Assembly (NCBI GenBank): GCA_013397695.1
Contig: VYZI01000127.1
Coordinates: forward strand, 851,093-915,092
Direction of reading: 5' to 3'
Length of the DNA stretch: 64,000 nt
From: Centropus unirufus
Lineage: Eukaryota > Chordata > Aves > Cuculiformes > Centropidae
The translations under genes were made by a program, and so were the position numbers. Shown piece by piece: positions 13,201 to 26,720 of this stretch; the first letter of the stretch is position 1; every line of letters begins with the position of its first letter. The notes below the pieces were generated by a model. The model saw only the letters and a program-made list of their open reading frames with translations, searched no databases and had not been told where the DNA came from.

Positions 13201-16200
13201 TGTAAATTGAAAGTCTGGGAAATAAGTGCAGAAAATAAAGGGCATAAACTACATACAAAGTCTGTTTTAAAGATTAGGAATAATTTTGGGGCTTTTACAG
13301 TGTTGGGCTCTGTGTGATACAGTCAGATTCTGGGATTATAAAAGAGGGTTTAGAAAACAGGACAGTTTGATTACCTATTGCTTAACAAAACATCTGGATG
13401 ATGACTTTGATCTCCAAGGTAGACAGAGACTATTAAACATAAAACACACCCTCAAACTGCAAAGTCTCACCTTGACCCAGGAGAAGTTGGAATGTCTTTT
13501 CACAGCTGTGGTTACCCTACATGCAGTATAGAGGAAAGCTAAGGCTTGGCAGTTTGAAGGGATTTAGATGTGGGGTTCCAGTCCCATCACACATTTTAAA
13601 ATTTTTCTGCTAGAGCATAGTTTTACGCATCATGGAGATAAAAGGATTTGGAGCTTGATCTACAGTCATCATTTATGATAATTCATTTGATGACTGACTC
13701 TACAATTTAGATTAATCAGCCTGGGAGGACCAAAGATCGTCTTTTTTGTTTTACTTGTGGCTGTTCATTGAATTCATCCTTTTGTGCTTCAGATTATGCA
13801 ACACACAAATAACCAACAAACTGACAATTCTACTTGTGTGTGACTTTAAGCCCCAAAATTCTATTTATAACACTGAAAACAATTTAATAAAAAAGATGAC
13901 AATATATCCACAAAGATTAATAAATTGTGAAAAGCTTTTTCAACCACTTTCACTAAGATACTTCTCAACACTTAAACCCAAATAAAACCAAATTGCATTA
14001 GTTTTTTTGCAATGGTCTTTGCTGCATGCAGAAAACCCATGCAAGATGATAAAAACTAACTGCTTATTCTGGAGATTTAAAAAACCATAAAGTGAGTCAG
14101 AAATGTTTGCAACCCTCTGTTGGCTCATTACAACCCACGAGTTTGGGATTTTTTGTTTCTTGATTCTTATTTCTTCATGCCATTTTCTGTAGCAGAGCTT
14201 GGCTGCACTGCAGGCAATACGCGGCAATTTGCAATACCTCCTGTAGGCACAAGAGCACCACGTCCTCTTTACCCTGGAGGTTCTATCTATTTGCCGTGGA
14301 AATGACCATCCTTGGAGCTAGTACTGCTCCTCTGTAAGTCAGACCTCCAAACTGAGAACTGTGGGGCAAGTTAAGAGATCACGGTGAGAAGACAGGTAGG
14401 CAAAGTCCATAGCTATAAAACCGATCCCATTCTTTCAGCGTGCTTCTTGCACTGAAAGTCAGCAGATTGTCCATGTGGGGATGTTGTCTACCTGCTTAGG
14501 CCCAGTGCTGTATATAGAGGGCTCATCCTCAGAGCAGTGCTGCATCTGAAGTCATCTACAGGGAGACGCTGGCTTGCTGGCTCCTCTCTACAGACGACTA
14601 CATATGCAGCCTCACTCCGAAGCAGCTTGGGCCTCTATTTTTGTCCCTTTTCATTCGCTAGTGAACCCATGAACACAAGATTATTTCTTCAGATGTCAGC
14701 AATACCCAGTGATTATTCCCCTGCTCACTTGTAACTGTTTAGTAGCTGAATCACTTCCCAGCCAGCAATTGTGAACTCATAAATGAAGGCATCTGTTCAC
14801 ACAAACCGAGATGTGGGAACAAATTAACTCAAGGTTTGGAAAGGGGTGAGGAGGAAAGGGGAGACTCATTTTGCATATGAGTATCTCAAGCCCTAAGGCA
14901 AGCAAGACAGTCCAGGAAAATGCCCCACACTTCCCTGCTTTGCTATTTAAATGGACTTCTCAAAATCACACAGAAGCAGTTTTCTAATTTACTAATAAAT
15001 AAAATCATAAAGATGAGTAAAGCTGTAGGTCTGCACCTTATTATTGTCTGCTGCCAGTCTGGTTCAGATCTTAATTTTGCAGCTTGACCTGAATAGTTTA
15101 CCAGGTTCTGTCATTATACATAGCAATATGATTTCATATTTGTTCCGGTGCAGAAAATCTTTCACTGGTGTGAGATGATTAATGACTAATCAGTCTGGAA
15201 TTATTGGGTTCTGCTGGATGAAGTGCCCCTAAGCCTTTGATCCACTAAACAGTGAACCCTATTTTGTGTTTTGTTTCATTTCCTTTGTTCTCCTATATGG
15301 CTGTTCACTGTATTTCCTAAATGCAACAGAGCGCCTCTCAGCATCCAAGCTAGCTTCCCACCCCTCCTTCTCTGATGGAAACCTTTTCAAGAACAATGCT
15401 CACAAGCTTTCCCCAAAGCTGTTATGTGGTCTGATAAAAGCTTCATGTACAAACACACAACCAGCCACAGAAAAGCATCTGTTCCAGGGGAATACTCTGC
15501 ATTCTTGATGGCAATTTTCCTGAAGTTAATTAGAATATGTCCAATTTTCAGCGTAGTTCTATCATCACAGCTTCCCTGCAAGCCACTATAAAACAGCACA
15601 GACCTTTAGAGCTCTTACCTCTCACAGTGACAGCTTTAAATTTGGCAAAGGATAAGCAGGGAGGAGAACGGAGGGGGGAAGAGGAGAAAGAACAGTCAAG
15701 CCTGAGGCAGAAGCGGCAGTGAGAGTTTGTAACCTTGAAGAATTCACTCAGGAGCCTTCCTCCTGCAGCCATTCACACAATATCCTTCCCTTGTAGACTA
15801 ATGCACACATACCTCCCACAGAACCCCAGTGCACCCCGCAGCCAGAGTTAGATAACAAAAAAAGACCAACCCCCCCAAAAAACCAAAACCCCTGAGGTCC
15901 AGCATAACTTTAAAATAAAAGAATAGGGGCTTAAAAGAAGATTTTGCAACATGCCTGACCAAGACAGCTTCAGGCTCTTTTTGAAAGAATTGCAACATAT
16001 ATGTCATCGCTGTGCAATTGCCCTCATCAGTGGATGTGTGTCAGCAGTCCTGCGATCTTTTATATCTGTCTGCATTAGCATCAGGAGCTCTGGGGGATGG
16101 GTAATGATTTCTTGCCTCTAGATCCACAGGAACAATAAACACTGACATTTGCAGTGCAGTTGGGGCTTCAGGTCCTACATGTGGTGCATTGGGTCTGTGT

Positions 16201-19200
16201 TTGGTTAGGTTTGCTGGCCCCTGGACACAAAGGGTCAGAGCAAACTGCTGTGTTCACCAGCACAGGCATACTGGGATGCAATTAAATGTTAACACATTTT
16301 TCCTTCAAGGTTAAGAAGTAAAAACAGTAAATTAAATGTTGCTTCGCTGCTGCTGTTTCTAAGACCACAGGAAGACTTGCACAGGCAGCTGACTGAAAGA
16401 ATTTTCAAAGCAGCTCCCCTAAAACGGGAAGAAACAGAGCCTCTCTTCACTCTGATAAGGGCTTAGGAAACAGGAGAGTTAAGCAAAGGCACGGACCATA
16501 CCACTGCATTTCATGGGGAAGAGAAGAGGGCCTGAGGCCACTTAGATCCATAGGAAACGCATAAGCAGTGTTGAGAACCTTCTGAAAGTGCTGGAACCTC
16601 TGCAGGGGCCTCATTACTACTTCAAAGCAAGATGGCACAGGTGTTGGATTTGACTTTGGAGCAACAACCCTGTGAAGGACAAGCATTTGGCATATAGTAG
16701 GACTAGAGATGAAAAGTTACTGAGACTTCCTTCTTAATTAATTGTCAATTGTTTAAAGTAAACTAATGCAAAAGGAAACTAGACTCATCTCTTGCCAGTA
16801 GGTTGTATCTTCAGTAGCAGTAGAAATGCCTCTTCCCCTGGCTGACAACTTCTAAAAGCACTGGGAAACGATAGTTTTTGTGAGCTCCACATTTCCAGAA
16901 TATTTGACCAGAACTGTCCAGACAATGAAAAGGCAATGAGCAGAACCACTGACCTACTGACAGATATCCAGATCTCCTCTACATAGAAAACTAGTGTGAA
17001 GTGGTCTTCTGCCCAATTCAGGTATTTGTGTGAGCTCCAAAACTGAGTCAGGGCATCTCTGAGATCAGACCTGAGTGCCAGCCCTGTCCTCCACTTTAGT
17101 TCAGTACTGCAGACAGAAAATTTCAGGTACCCAGCTGTAGGGTGACTCAGGAGTTTTATGAACTCGTAGGCTTGAAACATCCTACAGAAGAGGACTTTGC
17201 AAATAGGCAGCGCTGAATTCCCATCAGGTGTTGCGTGTCTGCTTAAAGGTCAGGTACTTGAGCAAAGTCAAGGGATAAACACAAAAGTCTATAGGAGCTT
17301 TTCTTCAGCATAAAAAATTTAGGTAGGGATTCAGGGAGAACTGGTGTTATTATAAGGAAAAAATATTATCATGCTGACACCTAGATACTTAGGTGTTTAT
17401 TCATCTTCCACTCTTGATAAAGTTAATTAAAAGATACCAGGATAAATGGTTTAGTTATTTACTAGAGAGCTGGCTATTTTTTGTGATAATCACCCTCGCT
17501 ATTCGTATTCAGTCGCTTCATCTCTAGAATAAGCCGAAGCCCTGTGTGAATTGATAACAGCATGTCCTCATGCTGGGTGGGGTACTTGTCAGCCCAAAAT
17601 GTCAGCTGCTCTCCAACACGCCAGCAATCACCAGGTAGAATAAAGAAAAAAGGGTTTAGAGAATGAGAAAGTCAGTGGCATGGTAGACCTTACAAATCTT
17701 TCTCATCAGGAAAAGAAAAACTATCCTCTTCCCTTGTTATCTTTGGAAAGGTTAGCAGTTAATAAAGGTGAATGAATTTGTGCTGATAAGCTGAGCTGGA
17801 AAAGTACAACACTACTACAGTAAAAAGAACACAAAATTTTTATCAGAAGAGTGAACAGGAGAATTTGAGATTTAATGCCAAAACAGAATATAAGAAAAGT
17901 TCATGGTGCTTGCTTTCTCTGAAAAAACGCTGTGATTTCCTCTGTCCAGACATAGCACAACTTCTGATGCACCTAAACCAACAACAGCAACAAAAAAAAA
18001 AGGAACACAGAAGAAAGCCTTTCTGAAATGTCTAACATTTTGAGTGGGCAGTTGGAATTGCAGATGATCATTGGGCATTTAAGCTGTTTCTGGAGGAGCC
18101 ATTTAAAAAACATCCCTCATCCAGCATCTTAGTCATGCAGTTGGACTTCAAAGTTTAATACTGAAATATCCTATAAAGAAGAAAAGATTCTGATGATAAT
18201 AAGTAGGCAATTAAATTTATAATTATGAAAATTATATTGGATCACACATACATTACAAGTTGTTCTTCAAAGAACAGTAAAGATTAAGGGATTTGAACCA
18301 AATTTGTCAACTGCACTAAAATATAAGCACATACCAGGAAAACTCCTCAGATAAGAATTTTTTAGTTGTTTCCCACTGTCTTCCATTAGTCCTTTCAGGG
18401 AAACAGAGACCCTCTGAGCACTATACCAGCAAACTTTGCCAGAACACTCATTTCCACCAATATGGAACTAGGAAAGCCCAGATTCTCCTAGATCAGGGTC
18501 ATATAACCCCTGGTTGCTCTGACAATAATAATTCTTGCCTTCCATATCTTCCTAGTATTCCCACCATGGACCATAAAAATTTTTCCCAGGAACCTATATA
18601 TTTTCACATTCCTTTCATGCCTGGCGATTGTTTGCAAATGCTCATAATATATTCCTCTCTGCTAGTATTCCTTTCTGCAGGTATCACTAGCTCTCAAAAT
18701 TGCCCAAGCAACTAAGACAAAACAATACTTTCCTATTATCGCTAAGTCAAAAGTGCAAGTTGCATAGTAGCTATTGCAAGTCCACCTTATGGAATCACCA
18801 CAGATCACAAAGCATATCTTAATTGATTTTGAGATTACTTTTCATTGTTCTAAACAAAGTATACTATGCTAATTAGTCAAGTGTATTTTATCAAAGCAAG
18901 GGGTTAAGCAGCTGCATACCAAATTGAAAATAAAGGTAATTTTATATGTAGATGCTTAGGCTTCCTTGGTTTTGAGACTCAGATTTTTCCCCTCTTCTCC
19001 CTTGTTTTTCTTAAAATATATTTTCATTGCATTCCTCAGAAACAATTTGTTATGGCAACATAAATTGTGAATCATCTCATTTGGCTCATTTCTTTTAATT
19101 CACTCAAAGTTCTGCACAGAAAATAGACAAGATGAGTTAATATTACAGACAGATTTTTTTTCCCTTTATTCCCTCTTCTCCTTGTTACTAAGTTGAGGGG

Positions 19201-19369
19201 CACTGCATTCATACACAATGCCATATCCTCAGTCTTATCTGCAGCGCTTCCAGTTTCCCAGCTCCTCTTCTACAATCCTTCAGTGGCCTTACTGTGTCCG
19301 TCTCCATCCTGCTGCCACACCTAGCCCGATCCCATCCCACCACTTCAAGTGTCTTTGGCCCCTTGATTG
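10205..19369. other. Intergenic DNA, no gene seen
   Basis: About 9.2 kb with only scattered short open frames (the longest is 131 codons at 16785-17180, minus strand), none with recognisable protein content or splice context. The region 11250-11500 is pyrimidine-rich on the plus strand, which explains the overlapping plus-strand frames there. A possible CTCF site at 11921-11935 is listed separately. Confidence 0.5.
11921..11935 (-). promoter_or_regulatory. Possible CTCF-binding site
   Basis: The minus strand reads TCAGCAGATGGCACT, close to the well-known vertebrate CTCF core (CCA-CAG-(G/T)GGC-CT type). The match was judged by eye without a scored matrix. Such sites occur by chance in windows of this size. 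Confidence 0.35.
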
Positions 19370-19409
19370 GACAAAAAGCAGAAAATAATCAGACAAAAAG
19401 CAGAAAATA
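19370..19409. repeat. 22-bp tandem duplication
   Basis: GACAAAAAGCAGAAAATA occurs at 19370-19387 and again, identically, at 19392-19409, giving a 22-bp period. The four bases that follow each copy differ. It looks like a simple local duplication. Confidence 0.85.
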
Positions 19410-22400
19410 GCAGAGGCAAACGGGACCAGTGTATGTAATGACCAGGCAGGAAGCAGCTAAATCCTGTCTCTCCCTCAATGTATGCAATAGTAAGGTCTTT
19501 TTCTTTGCATCTGATTTTGGCAAAAGCTGTAGGAAACTCGGCTCTCTGTAATACTGCCCCTCCATTCCTTTGACAAATTTGACTGAGGTGATGAAACTGA
19601 TAGAAAAGAAGGGGAAGAACAAACAGAATGAAGGAGAAGATAGGATAAAATGAGACAGGTATAACTGTTGCATCATCTTTGTTTTGTAAGGAAAACAGAC
19701 AACCACTAAGTTCTCAGATGCTAGGCTGTTTGGTTTGTCTCCACCTTCCAAACAGTCTTACTGAAAGTGAATAACCAGAAGAGAGACAGTTTATTCAGCT
19801 CCCCTGAAGGACAGGAAGAGAGGCCTCTCTGAAGCAGAATGTATGTGCGCTCCTCCACTCACCCAACATCCATACTTGCAGTATTTTAATGACATGCAAC
19901 AATGGCTCTGTCTTAAAATATTGTTCATGCATACAGATTATCACAGCCTGATTTCATTCACCACAGAAGTGGTTTATAATTTGAAAATAAGTCTTTGGTG
20001 GCATGACAAGATGTTAAATTCTGGTTGCGTAGATGTTCGTTGTTCTGCTTTCATTGATACTCCTTATCTATGTCAGTGGAAATGACGCCTTTGCACTAAG
20101 AACACATGAAGCAAAAAAGTGAGAGAATTACTTCTAACAAGGCACCCTGTACCTGTCCCCCAAGAGACTGCCTCTTCTCCTGGGAAATAAGTACTCATAG
20201 AAATATCCTTCAAGTGTGAACAGAGGAGTGATCTGAGGCAGAGTAAGACAGAGTGTTTGGAAACATGAATTTTCCCAGCATTTAACTACATTGGCCTGTT
20301 GGGTTTGTTTTGACTTTTTTTTTCATATCCCATTTTCAGGGATATGAAAGGATGGAGGGAGCCAGGTAAGTTCTTAGGCACAATGAAACTGAAGTCCTCA
20401 TTGCCCTGCTCAGTCACCACTCTGAAGGTAATGGTAGCTGTGACATGCGCAGAGCAAATCTGTGTGTCTTTCTTCTCCTCTTATAACTGGTTTTCTGTTC
20501 TTGTCCTGTGAACTTCTTCCTGTCACCCCTGGTCTGGTTCCCACTGAGATGAATCACGCAGTCTTTGCATACTGCACATCCTCAGGCGAAATATCTCATG
20601 GAAATGCAGCCACAGTTTAGTCACAGTTTGAAGTAGATCCACTCAGGCACACATTAGGGGGGAGGGGGCCGTTGATTTGTTTGTTGCATATATACTGGCT
20701 GTTAATTTTTATTGCTTGTAAACTTTCTCTCTATAAAATCTGTGCAAAAGCTGGACTACCATGTTAAAGGAAAGTTACCAGATGGGAAAAATAGGGTTGA
20801 TTAAAGTGGCTGTTTCCATGTTTTCTCAGTGTTGTGACACATCTTCACATTGGATAAGGTGATTGGCAGAGAAATAACAGCAGTGAGCACTGATGAGTGT
20901 ATGCGTCATGTGTAAATGCCTGGAGCTGGGTAGAGCTTGCGTTCTGCAAACTTCACAAAGCTCCTGAGTCTGATTTATTGTAGATTTTGCAACAAAAATG
21001 AAGAAATATTTTTTTTAAAAAAAGTCTCACAGCTCCTGCTTATAGCCTACTGAATGCAAAATGAAGGAAAAGAAGGGAGACTGTCTAACACAGGGAATTA
21101 AGGTTATTTTAATAGTACAAGTATGCTACGGAAGGTACGATCCTATTTATTCCTGTGTGCATTAGTTTCCTTCTTTCCATTCCAGAAAGTCGGGATTATT
21201 CTCCTGTTAACCCTGAAGGTTTAGGTCAAGTTTCCAGATCCATCACAGATGTTGATTATGATCTGAAACTCATGTCATCTCCCGTTCCTTCAGCACCCCA
21301 TCTATGAAATATGGATAGCATTTCCCCCACCTTCGTCTTAAACTTTGTATGTTTTGAGTCCAGTTTAGTCTATGTGTGCGTGTGCATGTATGTGCAGATA
21401 TATACCAAGATACAGACAGAATTATATAGACTGGCCTCAGTCATCTCAGAGTCCAATTTTTACTTGACTCTGGGTAGTATATAATGTGAAAATAAATGGC
21501 TTTTAGTAAGGAGTATGGTGGACAATTTGTTAACTCACTCACTGGTCTGCAGAAGGACACCAATTAGATTTGTTAGCACTGGTTTCCATGCTGTCCTGTA
21601 GGTAGCAAACACAGATGCAATGAACAGGTTTAGAGAAGATTTACACCTCAGGATATTTAAACATTTTAAAAGGGCTTGTTTCATTAGAGAGCAACAGCAG
21701 TGTTAGCCATCCCTGACTGCTGGAGCAAAAAGCCCAAACAGATGCCCTCCCAACCTGCTCCCAGTGTACAGAAGCCACTGTGCTGGTTATCCAGATACTG
21801 CTGGACATCTTGGCTCTGAGACAAGGAAGGATACCGGCAGCTGGTGCTGTCCTCACTGCATTGACTATGGTGAGCATTGCTTTGGTCCTTGTGGATGCTG
21901 CACCAGCTGCTGCTTGTCTTATCCCACACTCATCCTGAAAAAGCCTGTTTTTCAGTGATCTTCTCTCTTCATCAAAAGCCTCTCATTTAACTCTTCTCTC
22001 AATTCCTTTATTCACAGCCGCTAACCTAAACTTGTCTTTTCTTTGGCCCAAAGAACACCTCAGTGCCAATTCAGAAGCCCATCAGGTCCACTTTGTAATT
22101 GCTGCTGGCCTGAGGCAAGACTTGGTTTTATTTGGTCCCTTACCAGACCTTACTCATTTTCTCCATTCATCTTTCTTCTGCACAGGTTTTATGGAAGGCC
22201 CTAACTTGTCCAAGGTTTGAGCTTTATCAGAGCTAATATGAAGACAGAGATCTCAGAGAGGTTTTCCCCTCTTGACTGGCACAATACTGCATGGGTCAGG
22301 GCAGGGATGAAGCACTTAGGAAGAAGAGCTGGGGCAGAACAGGGAATTAAGGACGTGTTCAGACAGGAGTTTCATCTGAGCCAAATGGAGCACAGGTTTG

Positions 22401-23973
22401 TATGGAGGAGGGGTAAGGTCACCATTAAGCCTCACCTGACTCTGTCTCATGGGACCAGCCGGCCATGAAATCCACTCCTGCAGCACTGAAACCTGCTCCA
22501 TCTGTGAGCTGCTACTTACAGCTTCTCTAGGAGGACCTGCGCAATGCTGATTATATTGAAGGAATTTAGTTAAGTTGTTATACCAGGAATTAAGTGCCTG
22601 TATAACCCAGTGGGATATCCTCCTTACTCCCTGGTCTCCATATTTGCATCCAGTTATTGAAACTGCAGTTAGCAAAGCCCTATGGGGAAAAAAATGAGCT
22701 GAAGTGAAAGGAGGAGTGTTTGCAGCTCTTGCAGGGAACACCTGCAGAGAAGAAAGTTGCTCTGCAGTTGCATGAAAACCTGTGCAAGAAAAAGCTTTTT
22801 AGTTAGGCAGAGGCCGAGGAACAGTCTATGTGGTGATGCGATGCATTTCAGAAGACTTTCCAAACGTGGAAATGAAGTGAGGCTTGGCTAAAAGACTATG
22901 GAAGGGCAGGATGGACTTTTGAATTTCCTAAACAAAAATCAGAGTGAATTAAGGACAAACAACCCAGACTTTATCATATGTTAAGATGACATGATTATTT
23001 GTAGACCTCTCAGTATAAAATTAGAGACTTTTGCTGTTCAGGGAAGGTGGTTATTCGTGTAGCTGGGTAGAAGTCCCCTGCTCCCAGTTGCCAGCAGCAG
23101 CAGAAACATGAAACAGTCAGAGCCCAAAGGTGGGCACGAAGGCTGGCACTAATGCAAGGGACATTTTTGATGAAAACAAATTTTCTTTCCATTTCTGTCA
23201 TCAAGGTTTCTTGATCATCAAACTTTATTTGAGATAAAACTAGCTACACTGCCTGGTGAAAGGCTTTGCAGTTCATAATCATCTATAGAGAACCAACCGA
23301 CATTGTGTAGACCACAGTGATTCATTTTATTTTAAATATTCTTATAAGTGGAAGAATAATCAAACCTGCTTTGGCTTGATAATTTATGAACTAGCCAACA
23401 GGCAACACCTTATAATTCTCCCTTAGAGAGTGTGAAGTCTTTTCTGCAAAAGTTTTTCAGAGATTTTTTAACCTGTGTAAGCTGGGCTTTTCCTTTTCAG
23501 CTTATTAGCAAAGGATGCCTGCCCACTCCAGGCATGTTCCAAACCAATAAAAAAAAACAGTATGGGATAATTTCTGTGCAAGAACATGAAATGCAATTTA
23601 ACTTGGCAGCATAGTGTCAGGCAATATAATTAATTTCAAGGAATGCTTTGCAATTACAGAAGTTGAATATTCAAATGTAGCTACTGGGCAAGAATTCAAT
23701 CTCCAAGGTGTCCCTTTTTGGGCTTGTCTTCCAGAACCTGATATGCAAAGGACAGACACTTTTCCTTTGACAATTCTCCCTCAGTCACTCCGAAAATCTT
23801 AGCTAAAGTTCTTGTTTTCAGCCCCACTCTAACGAGGCTTCTTCTGTTGGTGTCTGACATTTGGGATATACAGATAAAGATTTTGCAAACCACCCTTGAC
23901 TTTGCCACAGCGTTTTCCAAATGATTACTGAAATTCAGCAGAGGGAGACACATTCTGCTAGGAAATGACTGGG
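19410..23973. other. Intergenic DNA, no gene seen
   Basis: About 4.6 kb of unique-looking sequence. The longest frame (141 codons, 22316-22741, minus strand) has no recognisable protein content and no splice context, so it is treated as chance. A short TG-rich stretch lies near 21370-21410. Confidence 0.5.
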
Positions 23974-24509
23974 TGTCATGGTTTAACCCCAGCCAGCACC
24001 TTGCATCTGCTTGCTCCTCTTCCCCATGGGACAGGGAGGAGAATGCAAACCGGAAGTAAAAATCATAGGTCAAGATAAAGATCAGGACAACAGGACAGCA
24101 AAAGGGAGAGATAACAACAACAAATGAACATACAAAACAAGTGATGCATAATAAAATTGTTCACACCCCAATGACTGACACCCAGCCCATCCCTGAGCAG
24201 TGATCCCACCATGACCAACTCCCCCATTTATATACTGAGCGTGACATTATATGATATGGAATATCCCTTTGGCCAGTTTGGGTCTGTTGTCCTGGCCACA
24301 CTCCCTCCCAGCTTCTTGTCCACCTCCCCACTGGCAGAGCATAGGAAGCAGAGAAGTCCTTAATGAGCATAAACACTACCCAGCATCAGTGCATTATCAA
24401 CACTATTCTCATACTAAATCCAAACATATGTAATAACCCAAAGTGTATAATCCAAGCTTTACCAGCTACTAAGAAGAAAATTAACTCCATTCCAGTTGAA
24501 ACCAAGACA
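23974..24509 (-). mobile_element. Solo LTR of an avian endogenous retrovirus
   Basis: The 536-bp element begins TGTCATGGTTTAACCCCAGC on the plus strand and ends ...TTGAAACCAAGACA, so it has TG...CA termini. I recognise the whole arrangement as an LTR family abundant in neoavian genomes. It includes the 'TATATGATATGGAATATCCC' and 'TTTGGCCAGTTTGGGTC' blocks. Transcriptional sense appears to be the minus strand, where a TATATAAA box (about 24227-24234) reads correctly. No primer-binding site follows on the low-coordinate side and no polypurine tract lies on the high-coordinate side, so no internal region is attached. I could not find a clear target-site duplication. The class (ERVL or ERVK type) is not settled. 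Confidence 0.85.
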
Positions 24510-26043
24510 ATAAAGTCACTTTGGTGTCAGCAGTGGGTAAAACACTGAAACAGAGTTTAAAAAAGCCAAATTAAATTTGAGTACTATAGCATCACATCAA
24601 CTGATTAAATGTATGCCTTCTTCTGGTAAAGTACTCGATTTGCTCACTTTGCTGATGAGGGAGGTACCAGGGACTGGACCGCAGTCAGCTGCTGTATGGC
24701 AAATATCACTGTTGCATTGCCAGAAACTCCCCTGCTTTTGTCCGTGGCAAGGCCTCTCCTCATTAGCACTAAAGAGCACTTCAAATCTCAGCCCCAAAGT
24801 GTGTGATGGAGCGCCTGGGACAAGCAAAGCTTTCTGCTTTCGCTGTGATTGGGGAAAGCCTGCACAGCATCCATGCAGACTCAATAGCATCTGCCAGCCC
24901 TCTTTTCCCTCTTGCCACATCTCATCTGTGAACAATGGCAAAAACCAGCCTCTTGGCCCACCCATTTCACTTTTCTGCAGCACAGCTGAATGCCAGTTGC
25001 CTTGTGGCAACTTGCCTACTGCAGCTTTGAGCCAAACTCTGCTGAAATCCCAGGGAGATCTGCTGTCGATCCCATGGCATCCCACAACTAGGAATGGAAC
25101 AGCCCCATCCTCCTAAAAATACACTGTTTTCCAGCCTGAGAATACTCCATTTGACGTTTGGTTTTGGTTTTTTTTTCTGATCTCATTTATTTCCTATCAC
25201 TGTGCCTGTGATTACTCTTTCTCAAACCAGCATGCCTTGCCTAATTCCTCCCAAGATGTTATCAGCTGGGATGATGAGCAGATGAGCTCCCTGTATTACT
25301 GCTGATGCAGGCAGGCTGACAAATGAAAGACGGAACTCGACCCCTTCCAGGTCAAGCTTTTATAGGAATGGGAGAGGGAGGATGATGGGTTGGCAAACAG
25401 CAAGAACTGGAGGCTCCTGATTGCTCTTCCCTTTGTGGCTCTGGGCGTGGAGTGATGCAGGGAAAGACCCATATGTTTCACTGCCTCAGCTTGTCAAGAG
25501 GCCCTGACTACCTGGCTGATCTGAGCCCTGCCCAGCACATTGCTCCACACAGCCAGCTGGCAGCTTTGCAGAGGGATTCAGTGCTTTTTATTAGGTTGTT
25601 TGTTGTTGGTTTTGATTTTTTTCCCCTTTCATGCACCCCTAGGACAAAGAAACATGCATGGCATGACTGCTCAAGGCCTGCTCTAGCAGAAAACACTGTG
25701 AGGAAGTGAAGGTCCAATAGAAGAATGATGAAGTATGCCATTAATTTCTTCCTCCAGATGGGGGACTGGATCCTAAAATTTTTACAACATGATCCCTGTG
25801 ACCACTGGGGCTTTGGGGTCAGTAGCAAATCAGCAAGCAGCCAGGGGCACAGTTTGATTCTGCTTGTTCAAAAGACTCACTGTGAACTGTTATGTTCTGT
25901 ATTGCTGGCACAATAGAGGATGCACTGATGAATAAAGCAAATCCAGGATTAGTAATATGTGTCTTTGCACAGCACACAGAGAGTGCGGCATAGTTCAGGA
26001 GGAGGAAGGTTCATGTGCCTAACTCACTGCTATACCAGCTCCT
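24510..26043. other. Intergenic DNA, no gene supported
   Basis: A moderately GC-richer stretch next to the LTR. It is unusual in having long open frames on both strands at the same place: 179 codons on plus (24577-25116) and 162 codons on minus (24597-25085). Neither resembles a known protein, and neither looks like retroviral gag, pol or env. Overlapping frames of this kind usually reflect base composition. No repeat or RNA gene was recognised. Confidence 0.5.
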
Positions 26044-26079
26044 GGCACTAGCATTGGCACTAGCATTAGCACTAGCATA
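26044..26079 (+). repeat. 12-bp minisatellite, three copies
   Basis: Three head-to-tail copies of GGCACTAGCATT. The third differs at its first and last bases. Confidence 0.9.
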
Positions 26080-26284
26080 GCTTACAGGGTGAGCAACTGG
26101 GCAGGAATTGGCAGGTTAGCATCTGACAGATGCAGAGCCACGCAGGGGTGTCTAGTTAATGGGAAAGGATTTGGCCTCAAAGAAAGAAAACAGCACAGAA
26201 CCAGGACATAGGCTGGTGACAATTGTAAAAATGGGTGAAAAGGGTGGGAAAGGAGGACTTCTGCCCTGGTAAGGGTATTACACC

Positions 26285-26720
26285 ATAGAGTCACAGAATC
26301 ATTAAGGTTGAAAAAGACCTCAGGTCATCAATTCCAACAACACCATGCCTACTAAACCATACCCCAAAGTGCCATCTCTACATGTTGTTTGAACACCTCC
26401 AGGAATGGAGACTCTGAAACTTCCCTGGGCAATCTATTCCAATGCTTGACCACTCTTTCAGTAAATAAGTTTTTCCTAATACCTAATCTGAACCTCCCCT
26501 GATGCCATTTGAGGTCATTTCTTCTCATCCTATCATTGGTCACTTGGGAGAAGAGACCAGCACCCACCTCACCACAACTTCCTTTAAGGTGGTTGTAGAG
26601 AGCAGCACGCAGCATTGCATGGGTTTGTTGTGACTGAAGTGCAGGACCTGGCATTTGGCCTTGTTAAACCTCATAAAATTGACCTCAGCCCACCAATCCA
26701 GACAACCCAGATCTGGAACT
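26285..26720 (-). mobile_element. CR1 LINE 3' fragment with internal deletion
   Basis: The copy is oriented on the minus strand, with the CR1 3' terminus at 26285. Its minus-strand frame (26352-26654) reads like the end of CR1 ORF2, with blocks such as GLFSQVTNDRMRRND and VVKHWNRLPREV. Just upstream (26640-26720) the sequence matches an earlier part of ORF2 (the reverse-transcriptase end, FNKA-CQVL type, and HFSHN-PM-C type). The several hundred bases that normally separate these two blocks are absent, so the copy carries an internal deletion near 26600. It has no full-length coding capacity. Confidence 0.85.

Noticed and set aside
22316..22741. 141-codon minus-strand frame
   Set aside because: No recognisable domain, no splice or promoter context, and composition like surrounding non-coding DNA.
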